DNA of 64,000 bases from a bacterium (lineage in GTDB: Bacteria > Fidelibacterota > Marinisomatia > Marinisomatales > UBA1611): NCBI GenBank assembly GCA_004321745.1, contig SGYO01000001.1, forward strand, positions 1 to 64,000, read 5' to 3'. Of the stretch, positions 37,212 to 46,231 are shown piece by piece (position 1 is the stretch's first letter; the number at the start of each line of letters is the position of its first letter). The translations under genes and the position numbers were made by a program. A model generated the notes under the pieces. It ran no database searches and was not told the origin of the DNA. It worked only from the letters and a program-made list of their open reading frames with translations.

Positions 37212-40200
37212 ATGGCTTCAATAATTAAATGTTTGCTTAAGATAATCATCTTAACATTTATTTTTTTCACTAACATTTTTGGACAGAATAACTTTGAATT
37301 AGATGAAGAGCGCAGTAACGTGCTCCAAAATATTATTTCCTCAGATATTGAAGCAGCAGACCTTAATAATGATGGAATTAGTGATATAATCATTTATGGA
37401 TACAATAAAATAGGTACCCAACAGGGACTTTTTTTAAATACATATAGTATATCCTCGGATGGTGAGATAGATACTCTTCAAATGAATATTATTAATAATT
37501 ACTTTACTTATATCCCTGAGGATCATTCTTCAAGATATATTGGTGGAGATGGAAAAATTTCACTAGGAGATTATGATCGCGATGGGTTTATTGATGTGTT
37601 AGCACACGGAGCAGAGTTTATGTTTTTAACAAAAAATATAAATGGCACGCTGTCAACAAATAACTATTTATCTAATAATTATGCTGAAAGTTTAGGGGAA
37701 AGCTCATTACAATGGGGGGATGTTGATCTAGATGGCGATCTTGATATTTTTTGGATGGGACTAAAAAATAGCAGAGGTACAATTACAAATAAATTGCTAT
37801 TAAATCAATCTGACTTTGATGGAAACATTACATGGGAGTTTGATAATTCCATTGTAATGCCAGACCTAAGAAATGGAGCAGTTGCTTGGGATGATATTGA
37901 TCTAGATGGTGACCTTGATCTTCTTACTAGTGGGCAACAAATAACCGCTGAATCTGGAGTCACAAAATTATATTTAAATGATCCAGTAGGTCGTTTAGGG
38001 GAAGATACTAACCAGGAAATTAAACCATTAAAAGGAACATCGATTTGTTTTTCTGATTTGGATAATGATGCGGATTCTGACCTAATTATTTCCGGTTATA
38101 GCCCAATAGATTCAACCTTGAAAACATTCGTCTATATAAATGAACCTACCGGTAATTTTAGATTGGCCGAGCAACAAATTGATTTTGGTACGATTTTTGG
38201 ATCTATAAAAGCAATTGATGTCAATATGGATGGCTTTAAGGATATTGCAATTAGCGGAGCTGTTGAGCATAGCATTAACTACGATAATATTTATATCATT
38301 GATACATTAGAAATAAGCGAACAAGGTGATGTATTAGTAGCTGATACTACCGTTCTTCTACTAAACCCAAGAGATAGTGTATGGGCACTTGAAGGCAAAA
38401 TATTTTTAAATGATGGTTCTGGCAACCTAGGTTTTTCAGAACTTCAAACAATCGATGGTGCAAGGATAATATCATTTGTTGATATTAACCAAGATCGAAA
38501 ACCTGATATTGTTGCCTCTGGTTCATTTGAAATTGGAAATGATGATAGTTCTTTTGTATCAGTTTTCTTGAATACATTTGGAAATGACAATTTAAAACCC
38601 ACACCGCCAACCGTACTTGAATCATTTGCTATTAGTAACAGAGTTATATTCAACTGGGGAGATGGCCAGGATGACTTTGGATCAAATCAAGCTTTAAGAT
38701 ATAATCTATCTATCTCAAGATTAATAATAGAAAATGATGTTAGAACTCTTCTTTCAAGTGCAACTTCATATAATAGTTCAAACACTGGCACAAAATTAAT
38801 TAGAGAGTTTACAGGAATTCCTTGGGGAAATTATATTTGGAAAGTACAAACTATTGACCCGTCTGGCGTGGTTTCTGAATGGTCAAATGAGAAAGAATTA
38901 TTTATTCCAAGGTTAGTTAAATCCTTCCAATCAATTCCAGGATACTCATATGGAATATCAAGATGGAGTGATATAAACAATGATAATTTACTTGACCTAG
39001 CTATTACAGGTAATCTCTACACAGGATCAAGCAAAACACAAATTTATCTTAATGAAGATGGAATTTTAAATGTAAATAACTTGCAACCTCAAATGGCAAA
39101 TGTTTATGGTGGCCACTTGAGCTTTGTCGATTATAATAATGATGGGTTCTTAGATATATCCATGTCAGGGCTGGCTACTGTAAACTTTTCAACTTTCACC
39201 GCACTTTTATTATATAAATGGGAAAATGGTAATTTCGTATTAGATGATGATGAAAACCAATTGTCAATAACAGATGGGTACTGGGGTGGTCAATACAATC
39301 ATGATTGGGCGGATTATGATAATGATGGTGACTTAGACTTAGTAAGTGGAGGAATAAGTATTTTTGACAATACTAATTATTTAACTATTTTTAAAAATAA
39401 CAATGGAATACTTTCAAAAGACACGACTCAAACTGATTTAATTCCACTATTCCCTTGTGCTTTAATTTGGATCGATATTAATGGAGATAACTATAAAGAT
39501 CTTTTAACACTTGGAAGATTACAATTAAATGGTGTTTCTCATATGTATATAAATGACGGGATGGGAAAGTTAATAAAGTCTTCAGATCAGCCATTTGAAA
39601 TACCCTCAATACTTCATGCAATTTCTGTTGGAGATCATAATAGTGATGGATATGATGATATCGCTATTGCTCATCTGAATGGAACTGAAATGCACACAAA
39701 TATTTATACCAATGAATATAGTAATAGCTCAATAAACGAATTTAGTTTACACCAAGAACTACAAGGTGCAACGTATGCTAGTTTAGATTGGGGTGATTAT
39801 GACAACGATGGAGATTTAGATCTTGTTACAAGCGGTTACACAGCAACATCAACAACTGATCAAGGTTTGGAAGAATACACCAATCCAATTACTAATATTT
39901 ATCAACAAGATGATCAAGGAATATTTATTTTTGATTCGTCTTTATACATGATTGATAGTGTCGGACTATCCTCTACTCAATGGGGTGATTATGACAACGA
40001 TGGAGATCTCGACCTTCTAGTTACTGGAGAAACAGCAGAAAAAGAATTAATTACAAGAGTTTATGAAAACCTAGAAGGCTTTACGAATTCTAATACTCCA
40101 CCGACAAAACCAATTATGCTAATGAGCAATGTGAATATTGATTCTGTTCAAATTAGTTGGCAAGGAGGAATTGATGCTAATAATAGTACAGATCAGGGAA

Positions 40201-41495
40201 AAACTTTAGATGAAGCACTGAAATACCATTTACAAATGGGCGAAGATCAAAATTATAACCTATCTGGCAATGTACATTCTATTATAACAGGTAATTATGG
40301 CACTGGTACAATGGGGCTTAGGTCTGGGAATTCTCATATTATTAATAGCCTGCCTGAAGGCAGATACCAATGGCGAGTTAGATCAGTTGACCATAGCTTA
40401 TCATTTTCAGATTGGTCTAATTGGGATTATTTTTATATTGATCAAACTCCCCCTACTGTAGAAGAGATACAAGTAAACTATGGAGTAGGTGGTCAAATAA
40501 TTATTATTGTGAATTTCAAAGAAGAATTTGAAATGAACAACTTTTTGAATGCTGAGCCAGTCATCTATGCTATGCATCCAGATATGAACGATATTGATGG
40601 AGATAATCTTAACGATACTCTGCTAGTTGAAAAGCAAAGTTATAGCGCTACGGTCTGGACTGGGTTATTGAGTCTTCCAGGTGAATATGTAGGAAAAGCA
40701 ATAAAACTAAATATTTCAAATGCACAAGACATGCGCGGAAATATTATGAAAAGTGAAATATTTTTTAAAACACCAGAAAAAATTATATCTCAAGAAGGAG
40801 GAAGTGTAATAAGCTCTGATGGTAAGGTCTCAATTTTATTTCCACAAAATGCTGTTAATGAGGATATATCAGTTTCAATTGATCCTTTAGCTAATGTTAT
40901 TTCACTAGATACAAATTCTATATCTGATTTTTATTCAATATCTCCTTATGAAATAAACCTACAAAAACCAACCGTACTACGGATTGCTATTCCAGATAGT
41001 TTTATAGCAGATGATTTAAAGGATCATCACCTTCACATTGGCAAAATAAATAATGCAAGTGGAAACATAGATCCGCTCGGCGGAACAATTATTACAGTAA
41101 ATAATATACCTTATTTACAATCTGAATTATCAGAGTTAGGCATATATGCTGCATTTAAATCTGATAGTTTATTCCAAGTAGACTCAGTCAGTACTGATAT
41201 GATTACGTGCCAACCTAGAATTTTTTCTCCGGACGGCTCCGTTTTTGAATTTCCTCATACAAATATTTTATTTGATTTATCTATTTCAGATAACGTCACT
41301 GCAAGAATATTTAACCTTGCAGGAAAAATTAAAAGAACAATAAAACCAGAAAACTCCTTAGGACCAGGTAAGAATGTGATTGTATGGGATGGAAAAGATT
41401 TTGATGGGAGCATTGTTCCAAGTGGGTTATATATCGTAACACTTGAATCTTCTGGATCAGTACTTAGAACTACCGTAGGAGTTCTAAACCGATGA
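37212..41495 (+). CDS. secreted FG-GAP/VCBS repeat protein with FlgD-like C-terminal sorting domain
   Basis: 1427 residues. Signal peptide to about residue 24 (FTNIFGQ). Fourteen FG-GAP-type calcium-binding motifs of the form D-x-(N/D)-x-D-G-x-x-D are seen, in two groups, as in DYDNDGDLDLVSGG. A fibronectin-like segment separates the groups (about 465-560) and another occurs near 985-1075. A ZU5-like stretch (GGSVISSDGKVSILFP) precedes a final 90-residue FlgD-Ig/type IX sorting-like domain (GLYIVTLESS...). FG-GAP arrays form beta-propellers used in adhesion. It overlaps the next gene by 4 bp (ATGA). Confidence 0.82.
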   Translation: MASIIKCLLKIIILTFIFFTNIFGQNNFELDEERSNVLQNIISSDIEAADLNNDGISDIIIYGYNKIGTQQGLFLNTYSISSDGEIDTLQMNIINNYFTYIPEDHSSRYIGGDGKISLGDYDRDGFIDVLAHGAEFMFLTKNINGTLSTNNYLSNNYAESLGESSLQWGDVDLDGDLDIFWMGLKNSRGTITNKLLLNQSDFDGNITWEFDNSIVMPDLRNGAVAWDDIDLDGDLDLLTSGQQITAESGVTKLYLNDPVGRLGEDTNQEIKPLKGTSICFSDLDNDADSDLIISGYSPIDSTLKTFVYINEPTGNFRLAEQQIDFGTIFGSIKAIDVNMDGFKDIAISGAVEHSINYDNIYIIDTLEISEQGDVLVADTTVLLLNPRDSVWALEGKIFLNDGSGNLGFSELQTIDGARIISFVDINQDRKPDIVASGSFEIGNDDSSFVSVFLNTFGNDNLKPTPPTVLESFAISNRVIFNWGDGQDDFGSNQALRYNLSISRLIIENDVRTLLSSATSYNSSNTGTKLIREFTGIPWGNYIWKVQTIDPSGVVSEWSNEKELFIPRLVKSFQSIPGYSYGISRWSDINNDNLLDLAITGNLYTGSSKTQIYLNEDGILNVNNLQPQMANVYGGHLSFVDYNNDGFLDISMSGLATVNFSTFTALLLYKWENGNFVLDDDENQLSITDGYWGGQYNHDWADYDNDGDLDLVSGGISIFDNTNYLTIFKNNNGILSKDTTQTDLIPLFPCALIWIDINGDNYKDLLTLGRLQLNGVSHMYINDGMGKLIKSSDQPFEIPSILHAISVGDHNSDGYDDIAIAHLNGTEMHTNIYTNEYSNSSINEFSLHQELQGATYASLDWGDYDNDGDLDLVTSGYTATSTTDQGLEEYTNPITNIYQQDDQGIFIFDSSLYMIDSVGLSSTQWGDYDNDGDLDLLVTGETAEKELITRVYENLEGFTNSNTPPTKPIMLMSNVNIDSVQISWQGGIDANNSTDQGKTLDEALKYHLQMGEDQNYNLSGNVHSIITGNYGTGTMGLRSGNSHIINSLPEGRYQWRVRSVDHSLSFSDWSNWDYFYIDQTPPTVEEIQVNYGVGGQIIIIVNFKEEFEMNNFLNAEPVIYAMHPDMNDIDGDNLNDTLLVEKQSYSATVWTGLLSLPGEYVGKAIKLNISNAQDMRGNIMKSEIFFKTPEKIISQEGGSVISSDGKVSILFPQNAVNEDISVSIDPLANVISLDTNSISDFYSISPYEINLQKPTVLRIAIPDSFIADDLKDHHLHIGKINNASGNIDPLGGTIITVNNIPYLQSELSELGIYAAFKSDSLFQVDSVSTDMITCQPRIFSPDGSVFEFPHTNILFDLSISDNVTARIFNLAGKIKRTIKPENSLGPGKNVIVWDGKDFDGSIVPSGLYIVTLESSGSVLRTTVGVLNR

Positions 41496-44230
41496 AGAAA
41501 TTAATTCTACATATAATGATAGTATCATCTATTCTAATTTCGCAAGATCAACTATTTGTTGGAACTAGGCCGCTAGGTATGGGTGGTGCTTTCATAGCTG
41601 TAGCTGATGATGGAAATACAATTACTTGGAATCCAGCTGGCCTTCCTCGATTGCGAAGAAAAGAGTTTACCTCTAGCTATGCAGATCTTTACGCAATGGA
41701 TATTACACATTCATATACGGGAATTGTATGGCCTTTTGGTGATCGTATTGCAATTGGTTTTGACTGGGCCAATGTTGGATTTGATGATCAAGAACTAAGC
41801 TATAGCGAAAACAAACTCAATTTTTCAATCGGATATCAACCATTTAAACTAGTTTCCATTGGAGGGACTTTTAAATATTTATCTAGAGATATGGGTCTTG
41901 ATGGGACTTCCTATGGAAAATCCACAGGTGTTGGGTACGACCTAGGTTTATTAATATCTCCACACAAAAAAATTCGTTTTGGCTTAGGAGCCTATGACCT
42001 TGGAGGAACAAACGTAACCTACAAACAAAACAAGGTTGACGAAAAACTACTTGGACAAGCATTTAAACTAGGAATAGCCTACTTTCCAATAGATGGCCTC
42101 ACAATGGCGATGGACTTAGATGATGATAGGATTCATGTTGGTGGAGAATACTTTATTAAAAACCGTATTGGTTTTAGAGCCGGGTTCCAACAAGACCTTA
42201 ATGGAGAAGAAAAACTCAGAATCCCTTCTTTTGGTGTCACTTTAAAATTTAAGAGTCTTGTATTTGAATATGGGTATGAATCTCACCCCTACCTCGAGCC
42301 GACATATAGATACTCTTTATCACTGCAATTAAGCCCAGCGGTAGTAAGTATTAACTCAGCATCCATAAATCATAACCCAATCTTTAGATCTCTTCATAGA
42401 TATTATGAAGGGAGTTCATTTGTAAAAGCGAACATTAAAAATATATCTGATTCAGAGCTCCCCGTAGATGTTTCTTTTTACATACCAACAATGATGGAAA
42501 ATCCACATACAGAATCAATTACACTACCTCCTAAGTCGGATGAAACATATAATTTAGGAGTCTCATTTTCATCTGATGTCTTAACATCAGCAAAAGCTTC
42601 ATTCGACAATTTGGTTCAACCTGATATAAAGGTTACTTACAAACAAGATGGAGAAGAAAAACTTGCTCAGAAAAAATTAGAATCTTCCTATGTGCTAGGA
42701 AAAGGAAAATTGACATGGAGCGACCCTGAAATGATCGCTTCTTATTTCACAACCCAAGATGTTGTGGTAGATAAATTTGCTAGAACTAATATCCAGGCTT
42801 ATTCTGAAGTATTAAAAAAATATTTTGGGAAAACTAATTTAGGAAGAGCTATCATACTATATGATGCTCTCGGCTCTTTTGGATTAGTATATAATGTTGA
42901 CCCCTCTACACCGTTTTTACAAATCTCTGATGATAAATCAGCCTTCGATACTGTAAAATATCCATGGGAGCTTTTAGATGATAAAATTGGGGACTGCGAT
43001 GATCTAGCTACATTGTATGGCACTCTTCTAAATAATATTGGAATTGAGACAATGTGGTTGGACGTATTTAAACCTGGTGAAGGTCATGTATTTTTAATGT
43101 TTGACAGTGGTGTAGACCCTGACGATGTAGATAGATTATTTTTAGATAGAAATGAAGTTGCTGTTTTAGATGGCAAAGTTTGGATACCAGTTGAAGCCAC
43201 ACTAGTTGGTAAGCCATTTTTTAGTGCATGGAAGCAAGGCGCTCTAAAATATAACCAAATGAAGACAGATCAATTTGTAAATGAAATTAGTATGACCAAA
43301 GCAATGGCGAAATATCTTCCTGGTTCAATTACACCAGAAGAGGTATACATCCCAGACCCCACTGGTGTTAGTGAACTCTTAGAAGAAGACATTAGACAAT
43401 ACATAAAATGGCTTGATCAAGTAGTTGCAAAAGGGATTGAAGGTAAATTAGAAACTGCAGATGATTATTATGATGTTGCAGTTTTGTATATGGAATTTGG
43501 AAGATATCAAAGTGCTATAGATAATCTCAATACTGCAATGAGCATAACACCAACTTTTCCTGATGCGTTAAATACGCTAGGTGTTTGTTATACAAAACAA
43601 GAAGAATACGAAAAGTCTATTGAGTTTTACAATAACGCCCTTGAACAGCAAGATAACCACCCAGGATTTATGTTAAATATTGCTATTTCGCAATTCATGC
43701 TTGGTAATAAAGGACTTGCAAAACAAACATATGATAATGTGGTAAAAATAGCCCCTTCATTTTCTGGTAAACTAGAAGATATATTAGGTGCTGCAAAAGC
43801 CTCAGTCGGCCCTATTGCTAGTTCAAATACAATAAGCTTATCTGCTGATCTTGAAGCCGATCTAGATGCAGAATCTTCAAAAGGATTAAATGAATTAAAA
43901 GGATTAGCTCCAAAATTAGAACCTGAAGCAGTACAACGAGCGTCATATAGAGCAAGAAGAGCAAAGAGTGATAATGCGGTTGGAATAACATTTGCGCAAA
44001 TAGGAAATAATGCAATGGCGGTTGATTATTTCAAAAAAGCAATTGAGAAAGATCCTGATAATGGAGAATATAAAATCAATCTTGCTGTAGCTTTATACCG
44101 TATAAGAAACTATGAAAAAGCATTTGAAATTTTTGAAGAGGTTAAGCTAAAAAGTCCCGAATTAGTTGGTCAAGTAAGTTTCATAGAAAGTATGGGCGAA
44201 AAACCTTCCAAATACAAAAAATTTGATTAA
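41492..44230 (+). CDS. outer-membrane barrel fused to transglutaminase-like domain and TPRs
   Basis: 912 residues with signal peptide (to about 17). Residues about 20-285 are a UPF0164/PorV-like barrel (RPLGMGGAFIAVADDGNTITWNPAG). A bridging region leads to a transglutaminase-like core with GDCDDLATLYG (Cys about 505), GHVFLMF (His) and WIPVEAT (acidic), the expected triad order. TPR repeats follow (about 650-760), and more TPR-like repeats lie near the end (about 830-905). Such a three-part fusion is unusual. It begins inside the FG-GAP gene's stop, so the two may act together at the cell surface. Confidence 0.78.
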   Translation: MKKLILHIMIVSSILISQDQLFVGTRPLGMGGAFIAVADDGNTITWNPAGLPRLRRKEFTSSYADLYAMDITHSYTGIVWPFGDRIAIGFDWANVGFDDQELSYSENKLNFSIGYQPFKLVSIGGTFKYLSRDMGLDGTSYGKSTGVGYDLGLLISPHKKIRFGLGAYDLGGTNVTYKQNKVDEKLLGQAFKLGIAYFPIDGLTMAMDLDDDRIHVGGEYFIKNRIGFRAGFQQDLNGEEKLRIPSFGVTLKFKSLVFEYGYESHPYLEPTYRYSLSLQLSPAVVSINSASINHNPIFRSLHRYYEGSSFVKANIKNISDSELPVDVSFYIPTMMENPHTESITLPPKSDETYNLGVSFSSDVLTSAKASFDNLVQPDIKVTYKQDGEEKLAQKKLESSYVLGKGKLTWSDPEMIASYFTTQDVVVDKFARTNIQAYSEVLKKYFGKTNLGRAIILYDALGSFGLVYNVDPSTPFLQISDDKSAFDTVKYPWELLDDKIGDCDDLATLYGTLLNNIGIETMWLDVFKPGEGHVFLMFDSGVDPDDVDRLFLDRNEVAVLDGKVWIPVEATLVGKPFFSAWKQGALKYNQMKTDQFVNEISMTKAMAKYLPGSITPEEVYIPDPTGVSELLEEDIRQYIKWLDQVVAKGIEGKLETADDYYDVAVLYMEFGRYQSAIDNLNTAMSITPTFPDALNTLGVCYTKQEEYEKSIEFYNNALEQQDNHPGFMLNIAISQFMLGNKGLAKQTYDNVVKIAPSFSGKLEDILGAAKASVGPIASSNTISLSADLEADLDAESSKGLNELKGLAPKLEPEAVQRASYRARRAKSDNAVGITFAQIGNNAMAVDYFKKAIEKDPDNGEYKINLAVALYRIRNYEKAFEIFEEVKLKSPELVGQVSFIESMGEKPSKYKKFD

Positions 44231-44258
44231 TAATGCCTAATGTTGTAATATTGAAAAC

Positions 44259-44717
44259 ATGAAAAAGTTCTATTATATATTACCTATTATCTTCTTTTCA
44301 TTTCTCCTTGCACAAGACGAGGATGAAGATGTCAATTTAGATGATCTCTGGGATACTACCGTTTGGGAAGAGATTGAAGAAATCAATGAAGTAGAAGGTG
44401 AAGTTGAACAAGTTGTAACGGTGGCTGGTGTTCGTGGTGCTGAAGCTGAGGACGAAGCTCTACACCATCTTTACTACAGAAAGTCTATGAAAGGTCCTAA
44501 CAAAATGGAGCTTCAATCGGCTTTGGGAAAGCTCATGAAAACGCTTAGTAGATTAGAAAAGAAAGATAAAAACCATGCTAAGATTCCGGAAGTTAGACAT
44601 TACATGATTCAGATTTATCGTAAGCTTGGTGATGAAACAACCGCAAGAGCAAAAGAAAAAGAACTTATCGCGATTGCTCCTGAATCAAAATGGGCTAAGG
44701 CTTACGCTCCAAAATAA
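44259..44717 (+). CDS. small exported acidic protein with a TPR-like C-terminus
   Basis: 152 residues. Signal peptide MKKFYYILPIIFFSFLLAQ, then an acidic stretch (DEDEDVNLDDL) and a helical C-terminal part (LGKLMKTLSRLEKKD, then YMIQIYRKLGDETTARAKEKELIAIAP). The latter resembles one TPR-like helix pair. It follows the barrel-transglutaminase gene by 28 bp and converges with the next gene, so it likely closes this operon. No family was recognised. Confidence 0.62.
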   Translation: MKKFYYILPIIFFSFLLAQDEDEDVNLDDLWDTTVWEEIEEINEVEGEVEQVVTVAGVRGAEAEDEALHHLYYRKSMKGPNKMELQSALGKLMKTLSRLEKKDKNHAKIPEVRHYMIQIYRKLGDETTARAKEKELIAIAPESKWAKAYAPK

Positions 44718-44721
44718 ATTT

Positions 44722-46230
44722 TTACTTTTGGATCCTTAATCCAAATCCAAATTGCATTCCATTAGCATCATTAAATAAACCACCTAACTGACCACCACTG
44801 ACATCAAAGATAACTGAACCCATTTTTAAACTAATTCCAGTGCCCCATACAAAACTATTTTCTCCTCCAAAAGACACCCCTAAATGAATTGGTGCTTGAG
44901 TAGATGGAAAAAATTCTGAGCTAAATGAAAAAAGGGGTTTCTTACTTCCCCAATAACTATCTCCAATGTCAATCCTAATATTTGCATCCAGCGTAACCCA
45001 ATCATCTATTTTATACGTACCACTTAAATTCATTAAAGTAGGCAAACTAGTTTTATAGCTCGAACTTTCTTTTAACTCAGACTGAAATAATAAATCAGAC
45101 AAAGAATCTGCCTCAGTAATTTCATCAGGCTCTATCTCGCCTTGGGCTCTAGCAGAGTAAATAGTTGCACCATCCCAATTAAACGAAGCCAATAAATTAT
45201 CTATGCTCAAGCCAATAGATGTTTTTTCATCTATTTCAGTTATTACGCCAAGGTCAATTCCAAGGCCAATCGGAATAGATCCTGCAGGCATAGAATCATC
45301 AATTGATACTGGCAATGAGGAGCCAATTTCTATATCAGCATCAATTATCGTATTTACCTCTGTGCCCTTAACAATTCCTTCAACTTTCTTAGTATGTACT
45401 TCTGCTAATCCAATAAGAAGGCTTGCTCTTACACCAGCGTAGCTTTTGTTTCCAAAAGGAATTAAACCTGGCTTAAGTGCAAAACCCTTAGAATACGATA
45501 CTGGTAGATATGTAATGTGCTCTATACTCAAATCATTAATATTTAACTCTTCATCTTTTTCTAACCCAATAAATGGAACTTGTGCTATATCTTTTGGAAT
45601 ATTTACAGAGGTGTAACTTACTACTTGCCCTAAACTAATCACGTTTGAACCAAAGCTAAAATTTATCAATGGCAAAGTAGAATAAAGTGGCACCTGAACA
45701 TTTATATCTTTTGATATACCTTTTAAGAAAGATTTTCTTTGATCTTTATCTCTAAGATCCCTGCCACCAAATAATTGATTACTGATCCAATCTGGAGTGA
45801 TTGACCCACTTCCTATCCCAAGTGATACACTAAAAAGGCTCATGCTGAAATTAGAACTACTCTGAGCTGAATCAGCTTTTATTGAGTCTGAATAGGCTAC
45901 CATCTCATCAATTTTTAAAGATAAAGTATCAGTAAAATCGCTTTGATCATCGTCGAGCTCAGAGAATTCATTATCTACACTATCCTTTACAGCATTTTCA
46001 AGATTTTCTGCCTCCTCTAAATTTTCATTAAAATCATCTAAAGAATCTTCAGTGTACGATGAGTCTATTTTTATTTGAACTAAAGAAAGGCCCAACGTTG
46101 CAGGGTTCTGAAAAATATTTAACTGCCCATTCATTCTTAACTTATTCGCACCAGTAGTAGCAATATCAATCGGGTTCGTTTGACCAATCATAAAAGAAAT
46201 AATCGATAATATTATGACTGCTTTTTTCAT
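44722..46230 (-). CDS. outer-membrane beta-barrel protein (PorV-like / DUF5723-type)
   Basis: 502 residues from the ATG at 46230; an upstream start at 46284 would lie inside the neighbouring gene. Signal peptide (MKKAVIILSIISFMIGQ), then an N-terminal QNPATLGLS motif, shared with UPF0164-like barrels, and many short amphipathic strands with Gly- and aromatic-rich ends. The C-terminus ends in FGLRIQK, a barrel-like strand. It lies directly downstream of the giant lipoprotein gene (1-bp gap), suggesting an export or surface complex. Confidence 0.72.
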   Translation of the reverse strand: MKKAVIILSIISFMIGQTNPIDIATTGANKLRMNGQLNIFQNPATLGLSLVQIKIDSSYTEDSLDDFNENLEEAENLENAVKDSVDNEFSELDDDQSDFTDTLSLKIDEMVAYSDSIKADSAQSSSNFSMSLFSVSLGIGSGSITPDWISNQLFGGRDLRDKDQRKSFLKGISKDINVQVPLYSTLPLINFSFGSNVISLGQVVSYTSVNIPKDIAQVPFIGLEKDEELNINDLSIEHITYLPVSYSKGFALKPGLIPFGNKSYAGVRASLLIGLAEVHTKKVEGIVKGTEVNTIIDADIEIGSSLPVSIDDSMPAGSIPIGLGIDLGVITEIDEKTSIGLSIDNLLASFNWDGATIYSARAQGEIEPDEITEADSLSDLLFQSELKESSSYKTSLPTLMNLSGTYKIDDWVTLDANIRIDIGDSYWGSKKPLFSFSSEFFPSTQAPIHLGVSFGGENSFVWGTGISLKMGSVIFDVSGGQLGGLFNDANGMQFGFGLRIQK

Positions 46231-46231
46231 G

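Noticed and set aside
44727-44745. TTTGGAT-CCTTA-ATCCAAA as a terminator between convergent genes
   Set aside because: It lies in the coding end of the barrel gene and has no T-tract on either strand.
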